Assembly: GCF_026162365.1 (NCBI RefSeq)
Contig: NZ_JAOANW010000005.1
Location: 310,001-374,000, forward strand
From: Nitratireductor luteus
GTDB taxonomy: Bacteria > Pseudomonadota > Alphaproteobacteria > Rhizobiales > Rhizobiaceae
Reading direction: 5' to 3'
Length of the DNA stretch: 64,000 nucleotides
A program made the translations under genes and the position numbers. The notes beneath the pieces were generated by a model, which was given only the letters and a program-made list of their open reading frames with translations, was not told where the DNA came from and did no database searches. Within the stretch, counting starts at the first letter, position 1. Each line of letters begins with the position of its first letter. Shown piece by piece: positions 26,314-34,877 of the stretch.

Positions 26314-27246
26314 GTGTCACGCGGCGTAGGATTGGCCCAGATTACACGGCAGGACGATGGTGCCGCCATCGGCGTATGGGGCCTCCATACGCTGAGAAGC
26401 GCCTTCCAGCCGATTTTCGCCTTTGAAGAAGGGCGGCTGGTCGCGGCGGCCTATGAAGGGCTCCTGCGCCCTTTCCGCGACGGCGCTCCTGTAGGGGCGG
26501 GGGCCTTCTTCTCCTCTATACCGGCGGCCGATCGCAATCAGGTGGAAACGCTCGCGCGCGCGCTGCATTTTCTCAATGCGCAGTGCCTGGATGAGACCGC
26601 GCTTCTCTTCGTCAATTTCGATCCCAGCCATTTCGACGGGGCGGGGGCGGTCGACGGCGCGCTTGAGGATATCCGGCTTGTGCTCGATGAAGCGGAGATC
26701 CAGCCGTCACGCATCATGTGCGAGATCACCGAGCAGAAGCTCCACACCGAAAGCGAGCTCCTGCGTTTTGTCCGCCACCTGCGGGAATTCGGCTACCAGG
26801 TTGCCGTGGACGATTATGGCGCGGAGGATTCCGACATGCGCCGTATCCTCGATCTGAAACCGGATGTGGTGAAGTTCGACGGGCTCTGGGTCAACCAGCT
26901 GATGGAAACGGAGCCCGGCCGCAGCCTTCTGTTCGAAATGGTTCGCCGGTTCCGGGGGATGGGCATTCGCACGGTGTTCGAGGGAATAGAAGAGGGCTGG
27001 CAGCTCGAATTCGCCGAAACGGCCGGCGTGAACATGGTGCAGGGCTTCGTCCTTGCCCGCCCGGAACTGGCGCCGGCGCGGTTCGAACTGTTCCGCCGCG
27101 ACAGGCCGGACGGACAGGCCGCCGCGACCTCGGCTTCCTCAATGGTCGTTGGCCCAATGCCTGCCGGATCGCCGGCGGAGACACGGGCCGTGCCGCCGCC
27201 GCGCCAGCGGCGGCAGAAATATGCATTTGGAAAGCGAGTACATTGA
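26314..27246 (+). CDS. EAL domain protein (putative c-di-GMP phosphodiesterase)
   Basis: A stand-alone EAL protein of about 310 residues with no sensor or membrane region. Key residues are kept: E in AYEGLLRP, N in FVNFDPS, E in MCEITEQ, DD in VDDYGAED, K in VVKFDG and E in FEGIEE, so hydrolysis is possible. The C-terminal 50 residues are a Pro/Ala/Arg-rich tail. The start is uncertain: GTG at 26314 follows AGG at a good distance, but the frame is open back to a TTG at 26266. It is followed 2 bp later by a degenerate EAL paralogue. Confidence 0.82.
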   Translation: MSRGVGLAQITRQDDGAAIGVWGLHTLRSAFQPIFAFEEGRLVAAAYEGLLRPFRDGAPVGAGAFFSSIPAADRNQVETLARALHFLNAQCLDETALLFVNFDPSHFDGAGAVDGALEDIRLVLDEAEIQPSRIMCEITEQKLHTESELLRFVRHLREFGYQVAVDDYGAEDSDMRRILDLKPDVVKFDGLWVNQLMETEPGRSLLFEMVRRFRGMGIRTVFEGIEEGWQLEFAETAGVNMVQGFVLARPELAPARFELFRRDRPDGQAAATSASSMVVGPMPAGSPAETRAVPPPRQRRQKYAFGKRVH

Positions 27247-27248
27247 GC

Positions 27249-28112
27249 ATGAGCGCCTCTCATTCCCGTCTTCGGCGCGTTCTCGATGCAACACTCATAG
27301 ATGAGGTCGGCATCGAAACGGGCCTTTACGGCCGGTTCCACATTCGCACGACCTACCAGCCTATCATGCGCAACGATGGCGAATGGCTGGAGCCCTGCGG
27401 GATCGACGGCCAGGCGCGCCCGTTTCGCGAGGGCAGGGCGGTGGGCGCGCGAACCTTTTTCGACGAAGCTCCCGATGAGGACAGGCCTTTCGTCGAAACC
27501 CTCTGCCGGTCTTTGCACCTGGGCAACTATATCAATGTGGGCGTTGACGGGCTCGACCTCTACTTCAGCTCCGATCCCTACGAAGAGGGGGATGTCGGCA
27601 TTCTGGTACGGCAAGTCGAGGCGGCGCTGCGCCAATATGAGGGGATGGGCGTTGAGCCCGGCACGCTGGTCTGCAAGGTCGCCTTCGCCCAGGATACGGG
27701 AATATTGCGCGAGCTTGGCACTGAGATGCGCCGGCTGGGCGTGGCGATAGCGGTTGACGATTTCGGGATGACGCAGTCGACGCTGGAGCGGATGAGAGCG
27801 CTCGACCCGGAGATCGTGAAGTTCGATGGCGAGTGGTTTCGACGCATTTCCGACGCGGCCACCGCCGTCCGTCTTCTCGCATTGCTGGTCAATGCCTTGC
27901 AGCGCGAAGGGCGCAAGGTGCTGATCGAGGGCATCGAGACAAGCCAGCAGCTCCGCGCGGCCCTGGAAACGGGGGCAGACTATCTGCAAGGCTATCTTCT
28001 CGGGATGCCCAGCTTCGCCGGTACTCTGTTCGACACGCGCGCGCTTTCCGTAGAGCAGCTTATCATGCCGGAAGGCAATGTCGTGCCGCTGTTCGACCAA
28101 CGCGGCCGGTGA
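27249..28112 (+). CDS. degenerate EAL domain protein, paralogue of the upstream gene
   Basis: A 287-residue EAL-like protein beginning 2 bp after the stop of the previous gene. It aligns with its neighbour along the length (RPFREGRAVGARTFF, VDDFG, EIVKFDGEWF, IEGIET) but has lost several metal ligands: the EGL position reads DGQ, the asparagine site reads YFSSDP, and MCEITE reads VCKVAF. It is therefore likely inactive as a phosphodiesterase and could bind c-di-GMP or regulate the active partner. The ATG at 27249 is the only reasonable start. Confidence 0.8.
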   Translation: MSASHSRLRRVLDATLIDEVGIETGLYGRFHIRTTYQPIMRNDGEWLEPCGIDGQARPFREGRAVGARTFFDEAPDEDRPFVETLCRSLHLGNYINVGVDGLDLYFSSDPYEEGDVGILVRQVEAALRQYEGMGVEPGTLVCKVAFAQDTGILRELGTEMRRLGVAIAVDDFGMTQSTLERMRALDPEIVKFDGEWFRRISDAATAVRLLALLVNALQREGRKVLIEGIETSQQLRAALETGADYLQGYLLGMPSFAGTLFDTRALSVEQLIMPEGNVVPLFDQRGR

Positions 28113-28215
28113 GGCTCATCTGTCAACGCCGTTGATGGTTTGTTGAAAAACAATTCATTCGCATCGAACCTTCCGTGTCGATACAGCATCGGCTTTGGAT
28201 TGGAAGGGCAGCACG

Positions 28216-28827
28216 ATGAAACTCTACGGGATGACCGACAGCGGCAACTGCTACAAGCCGCGCCTTGTCATGGCAATGCTCGACATCCCCTACGAGCATG
28301 TCGAAACCAGTTCGCGCGACGGGACGACGCGGAGGCCCGACTATCTGGCCAAGAACGCCAATGGCAAGGTGCCGCTGCTCGAACTGGATGACGGGCGCTG
28401 CATCGCCGAGTCCAACGCCATCCTGCTGTATCTTGCCGAGGGGACACGGCTGTTACCCGAGGAACGTTACGAGCGGGCGCTTGTCTATCAGTGGCTGTTC
28501 TTCGAGCAGTATAGCCACGAACCCCATGTGGCGGTGCGACGCTCCCTGTTGAAATATCCCGAGCGAGCGAAGCTTGCGACGCCAGAGCGCCTTTCCGAAA
28601 CGCTGGAAGGCGGCAACAGGGCGCTGGATGTCATGGAGCGGCAGCTCGAGCGATCACCATTCCTTGCGGGTGCGGCCATGAGCGTGGCCGACATCTCGCT
28701 CTATGCCTATACGCATGACGCGAGCGGGGGCGGATTTGACTTGTCGGCGTTTCCCGCCGTTTCGCGCTGGCTCAAGCAGGTCGAGGACGATCCCGGCTAT
28801 GTGCCGATGGAGCCGCGTCGAGCCTGA
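28216..28827 (+). CDS. glutathione S-transferase family protein
   Basis: A 203-residue cytosolic GST: N-terminal thioredoxin-like domain (MKLYGMTDSGNCYKPRLVMAMLDIPYE, with the ESNAIL glutathione-binding motif at about residues 63-68) and C-terminal helical domain with the ADISLYAYTH N-capping motif. The start at 28216 follows GGAAGGG. Bacterial GSTs of this kind conjugate or reduce electrophiles; the substrate is unknown. Confidence 0.9.
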   Translation: MKLYGMTDSGNCYKPRLVMAMLDIPYEHVETSSRDGTTRRPDYLAKNANGKVPLLELDDGRCIAESNAILLYLAEGTRLLPEERYERALVYQWLFFEQYSHEPHVAVRRSLLKYPERAKLATPERLSETLEGGNRALDVMERQLERSPFLAGAAMSVADISLYAYTHDASGGGFDLSAFPAVSRWLKQVEDDPGYVPMEPRRA

Positions 28828-28847
28828 TTGCCGCGGTTGCCGGTGCC

Positions 28848-29078
28848 TTATGCCACTGCGCGTATGGGCTGCGGAGGCGCTTGCCTCTGCGTTCGAAGCG
28901 CCCGTCTGTTCTCGAATACGGCGTTCAAGGCGTCCATATCGACATAAAATCTGCGTGTAAGCTCGATCGCGATCTGATCTTCGCTAAGGTCTCTGGCCGC
29001 AAGCATGTCGACAATCAGCGTCAATTCCGCCTGTTCCGTGAGGCGCGATTTGATACCGTCTCCGCGGATCGGATGCAT
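28848..29078 (-). CDS. small hypothetical protein (76 aa)
   Basis: Not recognised. A 76-residue helical, mixed-charge protein with the central segment LIVDMLAARDLSEDQIAIELTRRFYVDMDALNAVF, which looks like two amphipathic helices forming a small three-helix domain. The ATG follows AGGGGGAAAA, a strong ribosome site, and codon use is normal for the genome, so it is probably expressed. It is convergent with the GST gene 20 bp away. No cysteines, signal peptide or membrane segment. Confidence 0.6.
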   Translation of the reverse strand: MHPIRGDGIKSRLTEQAELTLIVDMLAARDLSEDQIAIELTRRFYVDMDALNAVFENRRALRTQRQAPPQPIRAVA

Positions 29079-29261
29079 TTTTCCCCCTGTCCCTGCCGGT
29101 CGGCCGGATAGTCGGCTCGATCGTCAGCAGATATCCCTTGCCGAAAACGCGGCGGAACAACCCGAAAACTGGGAAAACAACTGTCAGTGGCAGCTACTGG
29201 AGCGAATCACCTCCACCGATTATGCCTGTCAGGCAAGTGCAATCAAGGGCTTATGCACCGA

Positions 29262-29807
29262 TCAGAAAGCGAAACTTTCCTGGGCAGGGTCGGACGCGGG
29301 CGGACGGGCGCGCTCTAGGGCCAGCATCCTTTGCTTGGTAAGAACGCCGCCGGGGGCGGAGAAACCGCCCAGCTTGCCGCCGGCGGCGAGCACGCGGTGG
29401 CAGGGGACGATGAGCGGCACGGGATTGCGCCCCATCGCAACGCCGGTTTCACGGCTGGCCGTCGGAAAGCCTGCCCGCGCGGCTAGCCCGCCATAGGTGG
29501 TGGTCTCGCCGTAGCGAAGCGCCCGGGCGGCCGTGTAGATGGCCCGGTTGAAGGGCGGCATCTGGCCGAGATCGAGCGGAACTTCCGAGAAATCTTCCCG
29601 TTCGCCCTCGAAATAGCGCTGCATTTTCGTGACGATTTGGCCGGCCAGCGCATCAGGCGCCTCCTCGGCCGCGTTCGGCGCCTTCGCGGTGATGCCGCGC
29701 CGCGCCTCGTTTTCGCTTGTGGACGGCAGTACGGTTCGAGCGACGCCGGCATCGCTCCAGGCGAGCCCGCACCAGCCGAAGGCGGTTTTGAATATGTGAC
29801 AGCGCAT
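29262..29807 (-). CDS. ogt: methylated-DNA--protein-cysteine methyltransferase
   Basis: Suicide repair enzyme that takes the methyl group from O6-methylguanine onto its own cysteine. It is 181 residues: a variable N-terminal RNase H-like part and a C-terminal winged helix with the acceptor PCHRVLAAGGKLGGF. The RNA/DNA finger YGETTTYGGLAARAG and the asparagine hinge NPVPLIVPCHR are present. The start follows GGAGAG. Ada-type zinc and regulatory domains are absent, so it is the stand-alone Ogt type. The 183-bp gap on the side of the small gene holds nothing recognisable. Confidence 0.92.
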   Translation of the reverse strand: MRCHIFKTAFGWCGLAWSDAGVARTVLPSTSENEARRGITAKAPNAAEEAPDALAGQIVTKMQRYFEGEREDFSEVPLDLGQMPPFNRAIYTAARALRYGETTTYGGLAARAGFPTASRETGVAMGRNPVPLIVPCHRVLAAGGKLGGFSAPGGVLTKQRMLALERARPPASDPAQESFAF

Positions 29808-29941
29808 CTATCTCTCCGAGAATCGAAAAATAACACGGTTCTGCTTCGGAACATAGTATGAACATCTTCCCGACGGGATTGTTATTGATGCGATGTTCCG
29901 GCTCATGTATTGAAAGCGCGGGTGGATGGGGTCCCGTAACA

Positions 29942-30574
29942 ATGAGGCGGCAAGCCGTGCCTTCGCGATCTACCCGGATTCTGTTTTTCTCCTTTGCAAT
30001 GATTGCTGCCGGGCTGGCGCTCGGCGGGTGTGTCGCGCCTGAAGCCGCATCGGTGGCTGCCGACAGAAACAGGGAGCTTGCTGCCAACAGCCTGGTCGCC
30101 GAGCAGGAAGCCGAGATCGAGGAAGGTTCCTTCGCCGGCGCCTATGCGGCTGAACCGCCAAAGGCAGCGGCGCTGACAGCCCTGGAAACCGGCGGCACCA
30201 TAACGCCCGTGGCTGCTGGCAGTGCCGAGCTCGATGCGCTGATTGCCCGCTATGCCGCCTATTATGAAGTGCCTGAAAGGCTGGTGAGGCGGGTCGTGAA
30301 GCGAGAGAGCAATTTCAACCCGGCGGCGCGCAACCGCATCTATTGGGGCCTGATGCAGATCCGCCACGATACGGCGCAGACGATGGGCTACCGCGGGCCG
30401 GCCAGCGGCCTGCTCGACGCCGAGACCAACCTCAAATACGCCGTCAAATATCTGCGCGGAGCTTACCTGACGGCCGGCGGCAATGAGGACCAGGCGGTGC
30501 GGTTTTATGCGAGCGGCTATTACTACGACGCGAAGCGCAGGGGACTGCTGAGGGAGACCGGGCTTAGAAGCTGA
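29942..30574 (+). CDS. lytic transglycosylase lipoprotein (SLT domain)
   Basis: Cleaves the glycan strands of peptidoglycan with formation of anhydromuramic acid. It is about 210 residues from the ATG at 29942: basic N-terminus, hydrophobic core and lipobox ALGGC (C30), a linker, then an SLT/goose-lysozyme domain with the catalytic Glu in KRESNFNPAARN (E122), followed by GLMQIRHDTAQTMGY. The frame is open to 29858, but the later start gives a proper lipoprotein signal. It is divergent from ogt. Confidence 0.87.
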   Translation: MRRQAVPSRSTRILFFSFAMIAAGLALGGCVAPEAASVAADRNRELAANSLVAEQEAEIEEGSFAGAYAAEPPKAAALTALETGGTITPVAAGSAELDALIARYAAYYEVPERLVRRVVKRESNFNPAARNRIYWGLMQIRHDTAQTMGYRGPASGLLDAETNLKYAVKYLRGAYLTAGGNEDQAVRFYASGYYYDAKRRGLLRETGLRS

Positions 30575-30593
30575 ACCGAGCCACATTAACTTT

Positions 30594-30621
30594 CCTGCCC
30601 TCCACGTTCGGAGGTGGCAGG
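30594..30621 (+). terminator. hairpin after the transglycosylase gene
   Basis: CCTGCC-CTCC pairs with GGAG-GT-GGCAGG (two-base bulge), giving a ten-pair stem 20 bp past the stop codon. It is followed by AGGGTTCTCTTTA, a poor T-run, so this is a weak terminator candidate. Confidence 0.5.
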
Positions 30622-30747
30622 AGGGTTCTCTTTACGGGCATTGGCTGCCTTTAAAACAACTGCAGAGTTGTGTATGGCTTCGCGCTGTCGGATCTGACCG
30701 GCCCAATTCGTCTTCCAGACGTCGATGCACCATCGGAGGGTTCTGCA

Positions 30748-31758
30748 ATGAATGACGCCACGCCGGTCGGCATGCCCGTCCGCGCCGGAGAAGCAGCGAC
30801 GCTTGCCATTTCAGTGCGCGGGCTGGTCAAGCATTTCGGCGATGTGAAGGCGGTGGACGGGATCGACCTCGACGTGCCGCGCGGCATGATCTTTGCCGTA
30901 CTGGGGCCGAATGGCGCCGGCAAGACGACGCTTATCCGCATCCTGGCGACGCTGACCGCGCCGGATGCCGGTTCGGCCACGATCATGGACCATGATCTGG
31001 TCAGCGCGCCGCAGGCTGTGCGCGGCGCCATCGCCATGACCGGGCAGTTCGCCTCGCTGGACGAGGATTTGACGGGACGCGAGAACCTGATCATGCTCGC
31101 CCGGCTCTGGGGCTTTGCCGGCAGGCGGGCGAAGGACCGCGCCGACGAGCTGCTTGCCGCCTTCGATCTTTCGGATGCGGCCAGGAAGCAGGTCAAATCC
31201 TATTCCGGCGGCATGCGGCGGAGGCTCGACATTGCCGCCTCGCTGATCGTGACGCCGGGGGTTCTGTTCCTCGATGAGCCGACCACGGGGCTCGACCCGA
31301 AGGCCAGACAGGGCGTGTGGCGGATGATCCGGCAGCTTGCGCATTCGGGCGTCACCATACTGCTGACCACGCAATATCTCGAGGAGGCGGACCAGCTTGC
31401 CGCGCGCATCGCCGTCATCGATCACGGACGCAAGATTGCGGAAGGGACCAGCCGCGAATTGAAGTCGGCCATCGGCTCCGGCTTCCTGCATGTGGCGGTG
31501 GCCGACCCGGCACGGCTGGACGAGGCGGAGGCGATCCTGGAGATGCGGCTTGGCGGCACGGTGCAGCGCAGCCCGGAGGGCGCGCAGCTTTCCATCGTGG
31601 CCGGGTCGCCCAAGGCCGCCAACGAGGCGCTGGCGGCGCTGATCGCGGCCGGGATAGAGCTCGCCGATTTCTCCATGGGCTCGCCCAGCCTCGACGAAGT
31701 GTTCTTCGCGCTCACTGGCCAGCCACTGGATGAGGACGAGAAGGAGGACGCGCAGTGA
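30748..31758 (+). CDS. ABC transporter ATP-binding protein, DrrA-like
   Basis: ATPase of a two-gene ABC-2 exporter of the daunorubicin-resistance type. It is 336 residues from the ATG at 30748 behind GGAGGG. Walker A is GPNGAGKTT, the signature is YSGGMRRRLD, Walker B is VLFLDEPTTGLDP, and the C-terminal DrrA-specific extension ends in MGSPSLDEVFFALTG. It overlaps the permease gene by 4 bp (GTGA). Drug, lipid or polyketide export is typical for the family; the substrate is unknown. Confidence 0.93.
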   Translation: MNDATPVGMPVRAGEAATLAISVRGLVKHFGDVKAVDGIDLDVPRGMIFAVLGPNGAGKTTLIRILATLTAPDAGSATIMDHDLVSAPQAVRGAIAMTGQFASLDEDLTGRENLIMLARLWGFAGRRAKDRADELLAAFDLSDAARKQVKSYSGGMRRRLDIAASLIVTPGVLFLDEPTTGLDPKARQGVWRMIRQLAHSGVTILLTTQYLEEADQLAARIAVIDHGRKIAEGTSRELKSAIGSGFLHVAVADPARLDEAEAILEMRLGGTVQRSPEGAQLSIVAGSPKAANEALAALIAAGIELADFSMGSPSLDEVFFALTGQPLDEDEKEDAQ

Positions 31759-32564
31759 GCACGACCAATATCAGCCCCGCGACGCTCTCCAACATCGCGC
31801 GCCCGCCGCAGCCTTCCGCCTTTTCGAACGCGCTGGTGTTCGGCTGGCGGGCGGTGCTGAAGTTCAAGCATGTGCCGGAGCAGCTTTTCGACCTCATCAT
31901 GACGCCGCTCATGTTCACGCTGCTGTTCACCTTCGTGTTCGGCGGCGCGCTGGCGGGCTCGACGAGCGACTATCTGCAATTCTTCCTGCCGGGCATCCTG
32001 GTGCAGACCGTGGTCTTCAATTCGGTCTATTCGGGCATGGGCCTTTCCACGGACCTGTCGAAAGGGCTGTTCGAGCGCTTCCGCTCGCTGCCCATCTGGT
32101 CCTTGGCACCCTTTGCCGGGCTGATGGTGGGCGACGTGCTGCGCCACATCATCGCCGGGCTGATCATTCTCGGCGTCGGGCTGGCTCTGGGCTACCGGCC
32201 GGAGGCCGGCCTTGTGGGGGTGGTCGCCTCCTTCGCGCTTCTTATCGCTATCGGGTTCGGCGTGGGCTGGATATTCATCGTGCTCGGCCTTTTGATCCGC
32301 ACGCCGATGACGGTGATGACCATCGGCTTCACCTTCATCTTCCCGCTGGTCTTCGCCTCCAACATCATGGTGCGGCCCGAGACCATGCCGGGCTGGCTTG
32401 AGGCCTTCGTCGTGCGCAACCCGGTCTCGCACATGACGACGGCGCTGCGCGGGCTGATGGCCGGCGAGGCGACGAGCGGGCAGGTGCTTCTGGCCCTTGC
32501 CGCGCCCGCGCTGCTTACGCTCGTGCTGGCGCCGGTGGTGCTGTGGCTTTACCGGCGTAACTGA
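31755..32564 (+). CDS. ABC transporter permease, DrrB-like (ABC-2 type)
   Basis: Membrane partner of the preceding ATPase: 269 residues with six hydrophobic segments and the ABC-2 motifs LFTFVFGGALAGSTSDYLQFFLPGILVQT and the NPVSHMTTALRGLM segment near the end. Translation begins at GTG, overlapping the upstream TGA by four bases after GGAGGACGCA, so it is coupled to the ATPase. Together they form a complete efflux pump. Confidence 0.93.
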   Translation: MSTTNISPATLSNIARPPQPSAFSNALVFGWRAVLKFKHVPEQLFDLIMTPLMFTLLFTFVFGGALAGSTSDYLQFFLPGILVQTVVFNSVYSGMGLSTDLSKGLFERFRSLPIWSLAPFAGLMVGDVLRHIIAGLIILGVGLALGYRPEAGLVGVVASFALLIAIGFGVGWIFIVLGLLIRTPMTVMTIGFTFIFPLVFASNIMVRPETMPGWLEAFVVRNPVSHMTTALRGLMAGEATSGQVLLALAAPALLTLVLAPVVLWLYRRN

Positions 32565-32573
32565 ACGCTCTTC

Positions 32574-32602
32574 ACCGGGCGCGGCGTGGAACCGCGCCCG
32601 GT
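32574..32602. terminator. convergent hairpin between the permease and cupin genes
   Basis: ACCGGGCGCGG (32574-32584) and CCGCGCCCGGT (32592-32602) form a perfect 11-bp GC-rich stem with a 7-nt loop midway between two converging genes. No T-run follows on the plus strand. Confidence 0.6.
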
Positions 32603-32612
32603 CGAGTTGTCT

Positions 32613-33059
32613 CTACTTTTCGGGCTGTGGCACGAGGTCGAAACCGTCGTCCTGATACTGGAAAAGCAGGCAGTCGGTGCCGGCTACGCAGCCGCTGAAA
32701 TGGTTCAGCTTGCCCGGCAGATCGTAGAACGAGCCTGCCGGATATTCCGTGCGCTTGCCGTCGACGACCGCATAGAACGTGCCCTGCATGACCACGGTCG
32801 GGATGGACTGCGTGTGGTAGTGGAACGGATTGTCCTTGCCGGCGGGGAACATGACGAAGGCTTCGTAGGGGCCTTTGCCGGTGAGATCGCCGCGCACATT
32901 GGCGTATTTGATGCCGCCGGTTTTGGGAATTTCGATCCAGCTCAGTTCGGAAGCCGGGTAGGATACGATGCCCTCGTTCATGCCGGCATCCTGGGCGGAA
33001 GCGGCGGAGGCAAACAGCACTGCTGCAAGCGGTAGGGCGATCCTGGCGAATGTCTTCAT
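32613..33059 (-). CDS. periplasmic cupin-domain protein (DUF4437-like)
   Basis: A 148-residue exported protein: signal peptide MKTFARIALPLAAVLFASAASAQ, then a single cupin barrel with FHYHTQSIPTVVMQGTFYAVVDG, whose histidines are the usual metal ligands, and the second motif around GSFYDLPGKLNHFSGC. Two cysteines near the end may form a disulfide. The activity is unknown. It shares its direction with the isochorismatase-family gene upstream (64 bp), and could form an operon with it. Confidence 0.82.
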   Translation of the reverse strand: MKTFARIALPLAAVLFASAASAQDAGMNEGIVSYPASELSWIEIPKTGGIKYANVRGDLTGKGPYEAFVMFPAGKDNPFHYHTQSIPTVVMQGTFYAVVDGKRTEYPAGSFYDLPGKLNHFSGCVAGTDCLLFQYQDDGFDLVPQPEK

Positions 33060-33123
33060 CTTGAAACTCCTTTGCGATCAAATGGGTAGGTGCTGAAAAG
33101 GCTTGCGGTCGGTCTTGGCGGCC

Positions 33124-33735
33124 TCAGGCGTGAGGCAGAGCCAGGATTTCGTCGGTGCCGAGCACGTCGGCGAAAGTATCGGCCAGCGTCACGAGGGACG
33201 CCTGGTGCAGCGCATCGTGTGAGACCGTCGCGCCGCTCGGGCCGGTGATGTCGCGGGTGGCGCAGGCGTCGTGTGCGACGATGACGTCGTAGCCGAGCGG
33301 CACGGCATCCCGCGCGGCGCCTGAAACGCAGGCATGGGTCATCAGGCCGGTTATGATGAGGGTCTTGATGCCCTCGGCTTTCAGTTGCTTGTCGATATCC
33401 GTGGTCGGGAAGACGCTGACGGAAGATTTCCGCACCACTTCATGACCCGCCGAGGGGGCGATGTCGGGGTGGAAGCCGACCGTCTCGCCATCCTCCGCGA
33501 AGATCGGGGCGCCGGCGGGCGTGACGTGCTGTACATGGTAAACGGGCATGCCGGTCTCGTCCGCCATGGCGATGAGGCGCCTGGCATTGGCGAGCGCCTC
33601 TGTGCCGTCGGGGATCGGCATCCTGCCGGTGAAATACTCGTTCTGGAAGTCGATCACCAGCAGCGCTGTGCTTGCGGGGTCTATGCTCCGTGGCGCTGTG
33701 GCGCCGGCTATCGTCCTGATCGTGGGGTTACTCAT
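33124..33735 (-). CDS. isochorismatase-family cysteine hydrolase
   Basis: A 203-residue hydrolase of the isochorismatase/nicotinamidase fold. The catalytic triad is D (ALLVIDFQNEYF), K (VVRKSSVSVF) and C (GLMTHACVSGAARDA). ATG at 33735 lies behind AGGAG at 5 bp. Family members split amide, ether or ureido bonds in small molecules; the substrate is unknown. A GlxA-type regulator is divergent from it, an arrangement usual for this family. Confidence 0.9.
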   Translation of the reverse strand: MSNPTIRTIAGATAPRSIDPASTALLVIDFQNEYFTGRMPIPDGTEALANARRLIAMADETGMPVYHVQHVTPAGAPIFAEDGETVGFHPDIAPSAGHEVVRKSSVSVFPTTDIDKQLKAEGIKTLIITGLMTHACVSGAARDAVPLGYDVIVAHDACATRDITGPSGATVSHDALHQASLVTLADTFADVLGTDEILALPHA

Positions 33736-33873
33736 GAGCACTCCTTTCGCGCTGTGTCGATAGATACGTAAACAAGAGGTCTTTGACTATTCATCTTGTA
33801 ATCACCGGCAGACTGGTTTACCTCGCGCTCTTTCACAAGTGTCCCAAATGACAAAAGGCGATGGGATTGGGCC

Positions 33874-34863
33874 ATGTTGCAGAAGAAAGCTGTGCACCGC
33901 GTCGCGGTGGTCGCGTTCGAGGGAATCAGCCCGTTTCACCTGTCGGTGCCCTGTATGGTGTTCGGGGACGATCTGGCCCGGCTCGGCGCGCCGCGCTACG
34001 ACCTGACGGTGTGCGCGGAACGGCCCGGAAGCATCGCCACGCTTTCGGGGTTCTCGCTCGATGTGCCGAACGATCTGTCGGCGCTGCGGGAGGCGGACAC
34101 GGTGATCGTTCCCGCCTGGGCCGATCCCGACACGCCACCTTCGCCGGAACTGGTCGATGCCCTCTGCGCGGCGCATGCGCGGGGCGCGCGGATGGTAGGC
34201 CTGTGCCTCGGCGCCTTCGTGCTGGCGGAGGCGGGGCTTCTGAACGGCCGCACCGCCTCCACTCATTGGGTCTGGGCCGACGATTTCGCCGCCCGTTTTC
34301 CCGCCGTCAGGCTGGATCGCGACGTGCTCTACGTGGACGAGGGGGACATGCTGACATCGGCCGGTACGGCGGCGGCCATCGATTGCTGCCTGCATCTCCT
34401 GCGCCGCGACCACGGCGCCGAGATCGCCAACAAGGTGGCGCGCCGCATGGTGGTGGCACCGCACCGCAGCGGCGGCCAAGCGCAGTATATCGAGCAGCCG
34501 CTGCCGAAGGCCGAGGGCGGCGATAGGCTGGCGAGCACGCTGGAATGGGCGGCGGCAAACCTGAAGGAACCGCTCTGCCTGGACCTTCTGGCCGAGCGCG
34601 CCGCCATGAGCCGTCGCAATTTCTCCCGCCGCTTCCGCAAGGCGACCGGCGTTACCGTGTCGCAATGGATCCTGATGCAGCGCCTGGCGCTGGCGCAGCG
34701 GCTTCTGGAAACCACCGACCGCAAAATGGAAGCGGTCGCCGAAGCCGTGGGCTTCGGCTCGGCGGTGACGCTGCGGCAGCAATTCTCGGCGGCATTTTCG
34801 GTTTCGCCGATGGCGTATCGGCGGCAGTTTCGGGAGCGGGGTGAGGGGGTAGGCGGTGGGTAA
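33874..34863 (+). CDS. GlxA-family regulator (DJ-1/PfpI + AraC HTH)
   Basis: A 329-residue transcriptional regulator: N-terminal DJ-1/PfpI-like domain (about 10-190; nucleophile-elbow analogue GLCLGAFVLAEAG) and C-terminal AraC/XylS DNA-binding domain (about 220-320; ERAAMSRRNFSRRFRKATGVTVSQWILMQRL and a second HTH). It is divergent from the isochorismatase-family gene with a 138-bp gap, suggesting that it controls it. Relatives such as FtrA sense amides, quaternary amines or other metabolites. Confidence 0.88.
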   Translation: MLQKKAVHRVAVVAFEGISPFHLSVPCMVFGDDLARLGAPRYDLTVCAERPGSIATLSGFSLDVPNDLSALREADTVIVPAWADPDTPPSPELVDALCAAHARGARMVGLCLGAFVLAEAGLLNGRTASTHWVWADDFAARFPAVRLDRDVLYVDEGDMLTSAGTAAAIDCCLHLLRRDHGAEIANKVARRMVVAPHRSGGQAQYIEQPLPKAEGGDRLASTLEWAAANLKEPLCLDLLAERAAMSRRNFSRRFRKATGVTVSQWILMQRLALAQRLLETTDRKMEAVAEAVGFGSAVTLRQQFSAAFSVSPMAYRRQFRERGEGVGGG

Positions 34864-34877
34864 ACGGGCCTTGCCGG

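Noticed and set aside
26718-27248. N-terminal extension of the second EAL protein
   Set aside because: The added 177 codons are a shifted frame of the first EAL gene without EAL-like sequence; ATG 27249 directly follows the first gene's stop.
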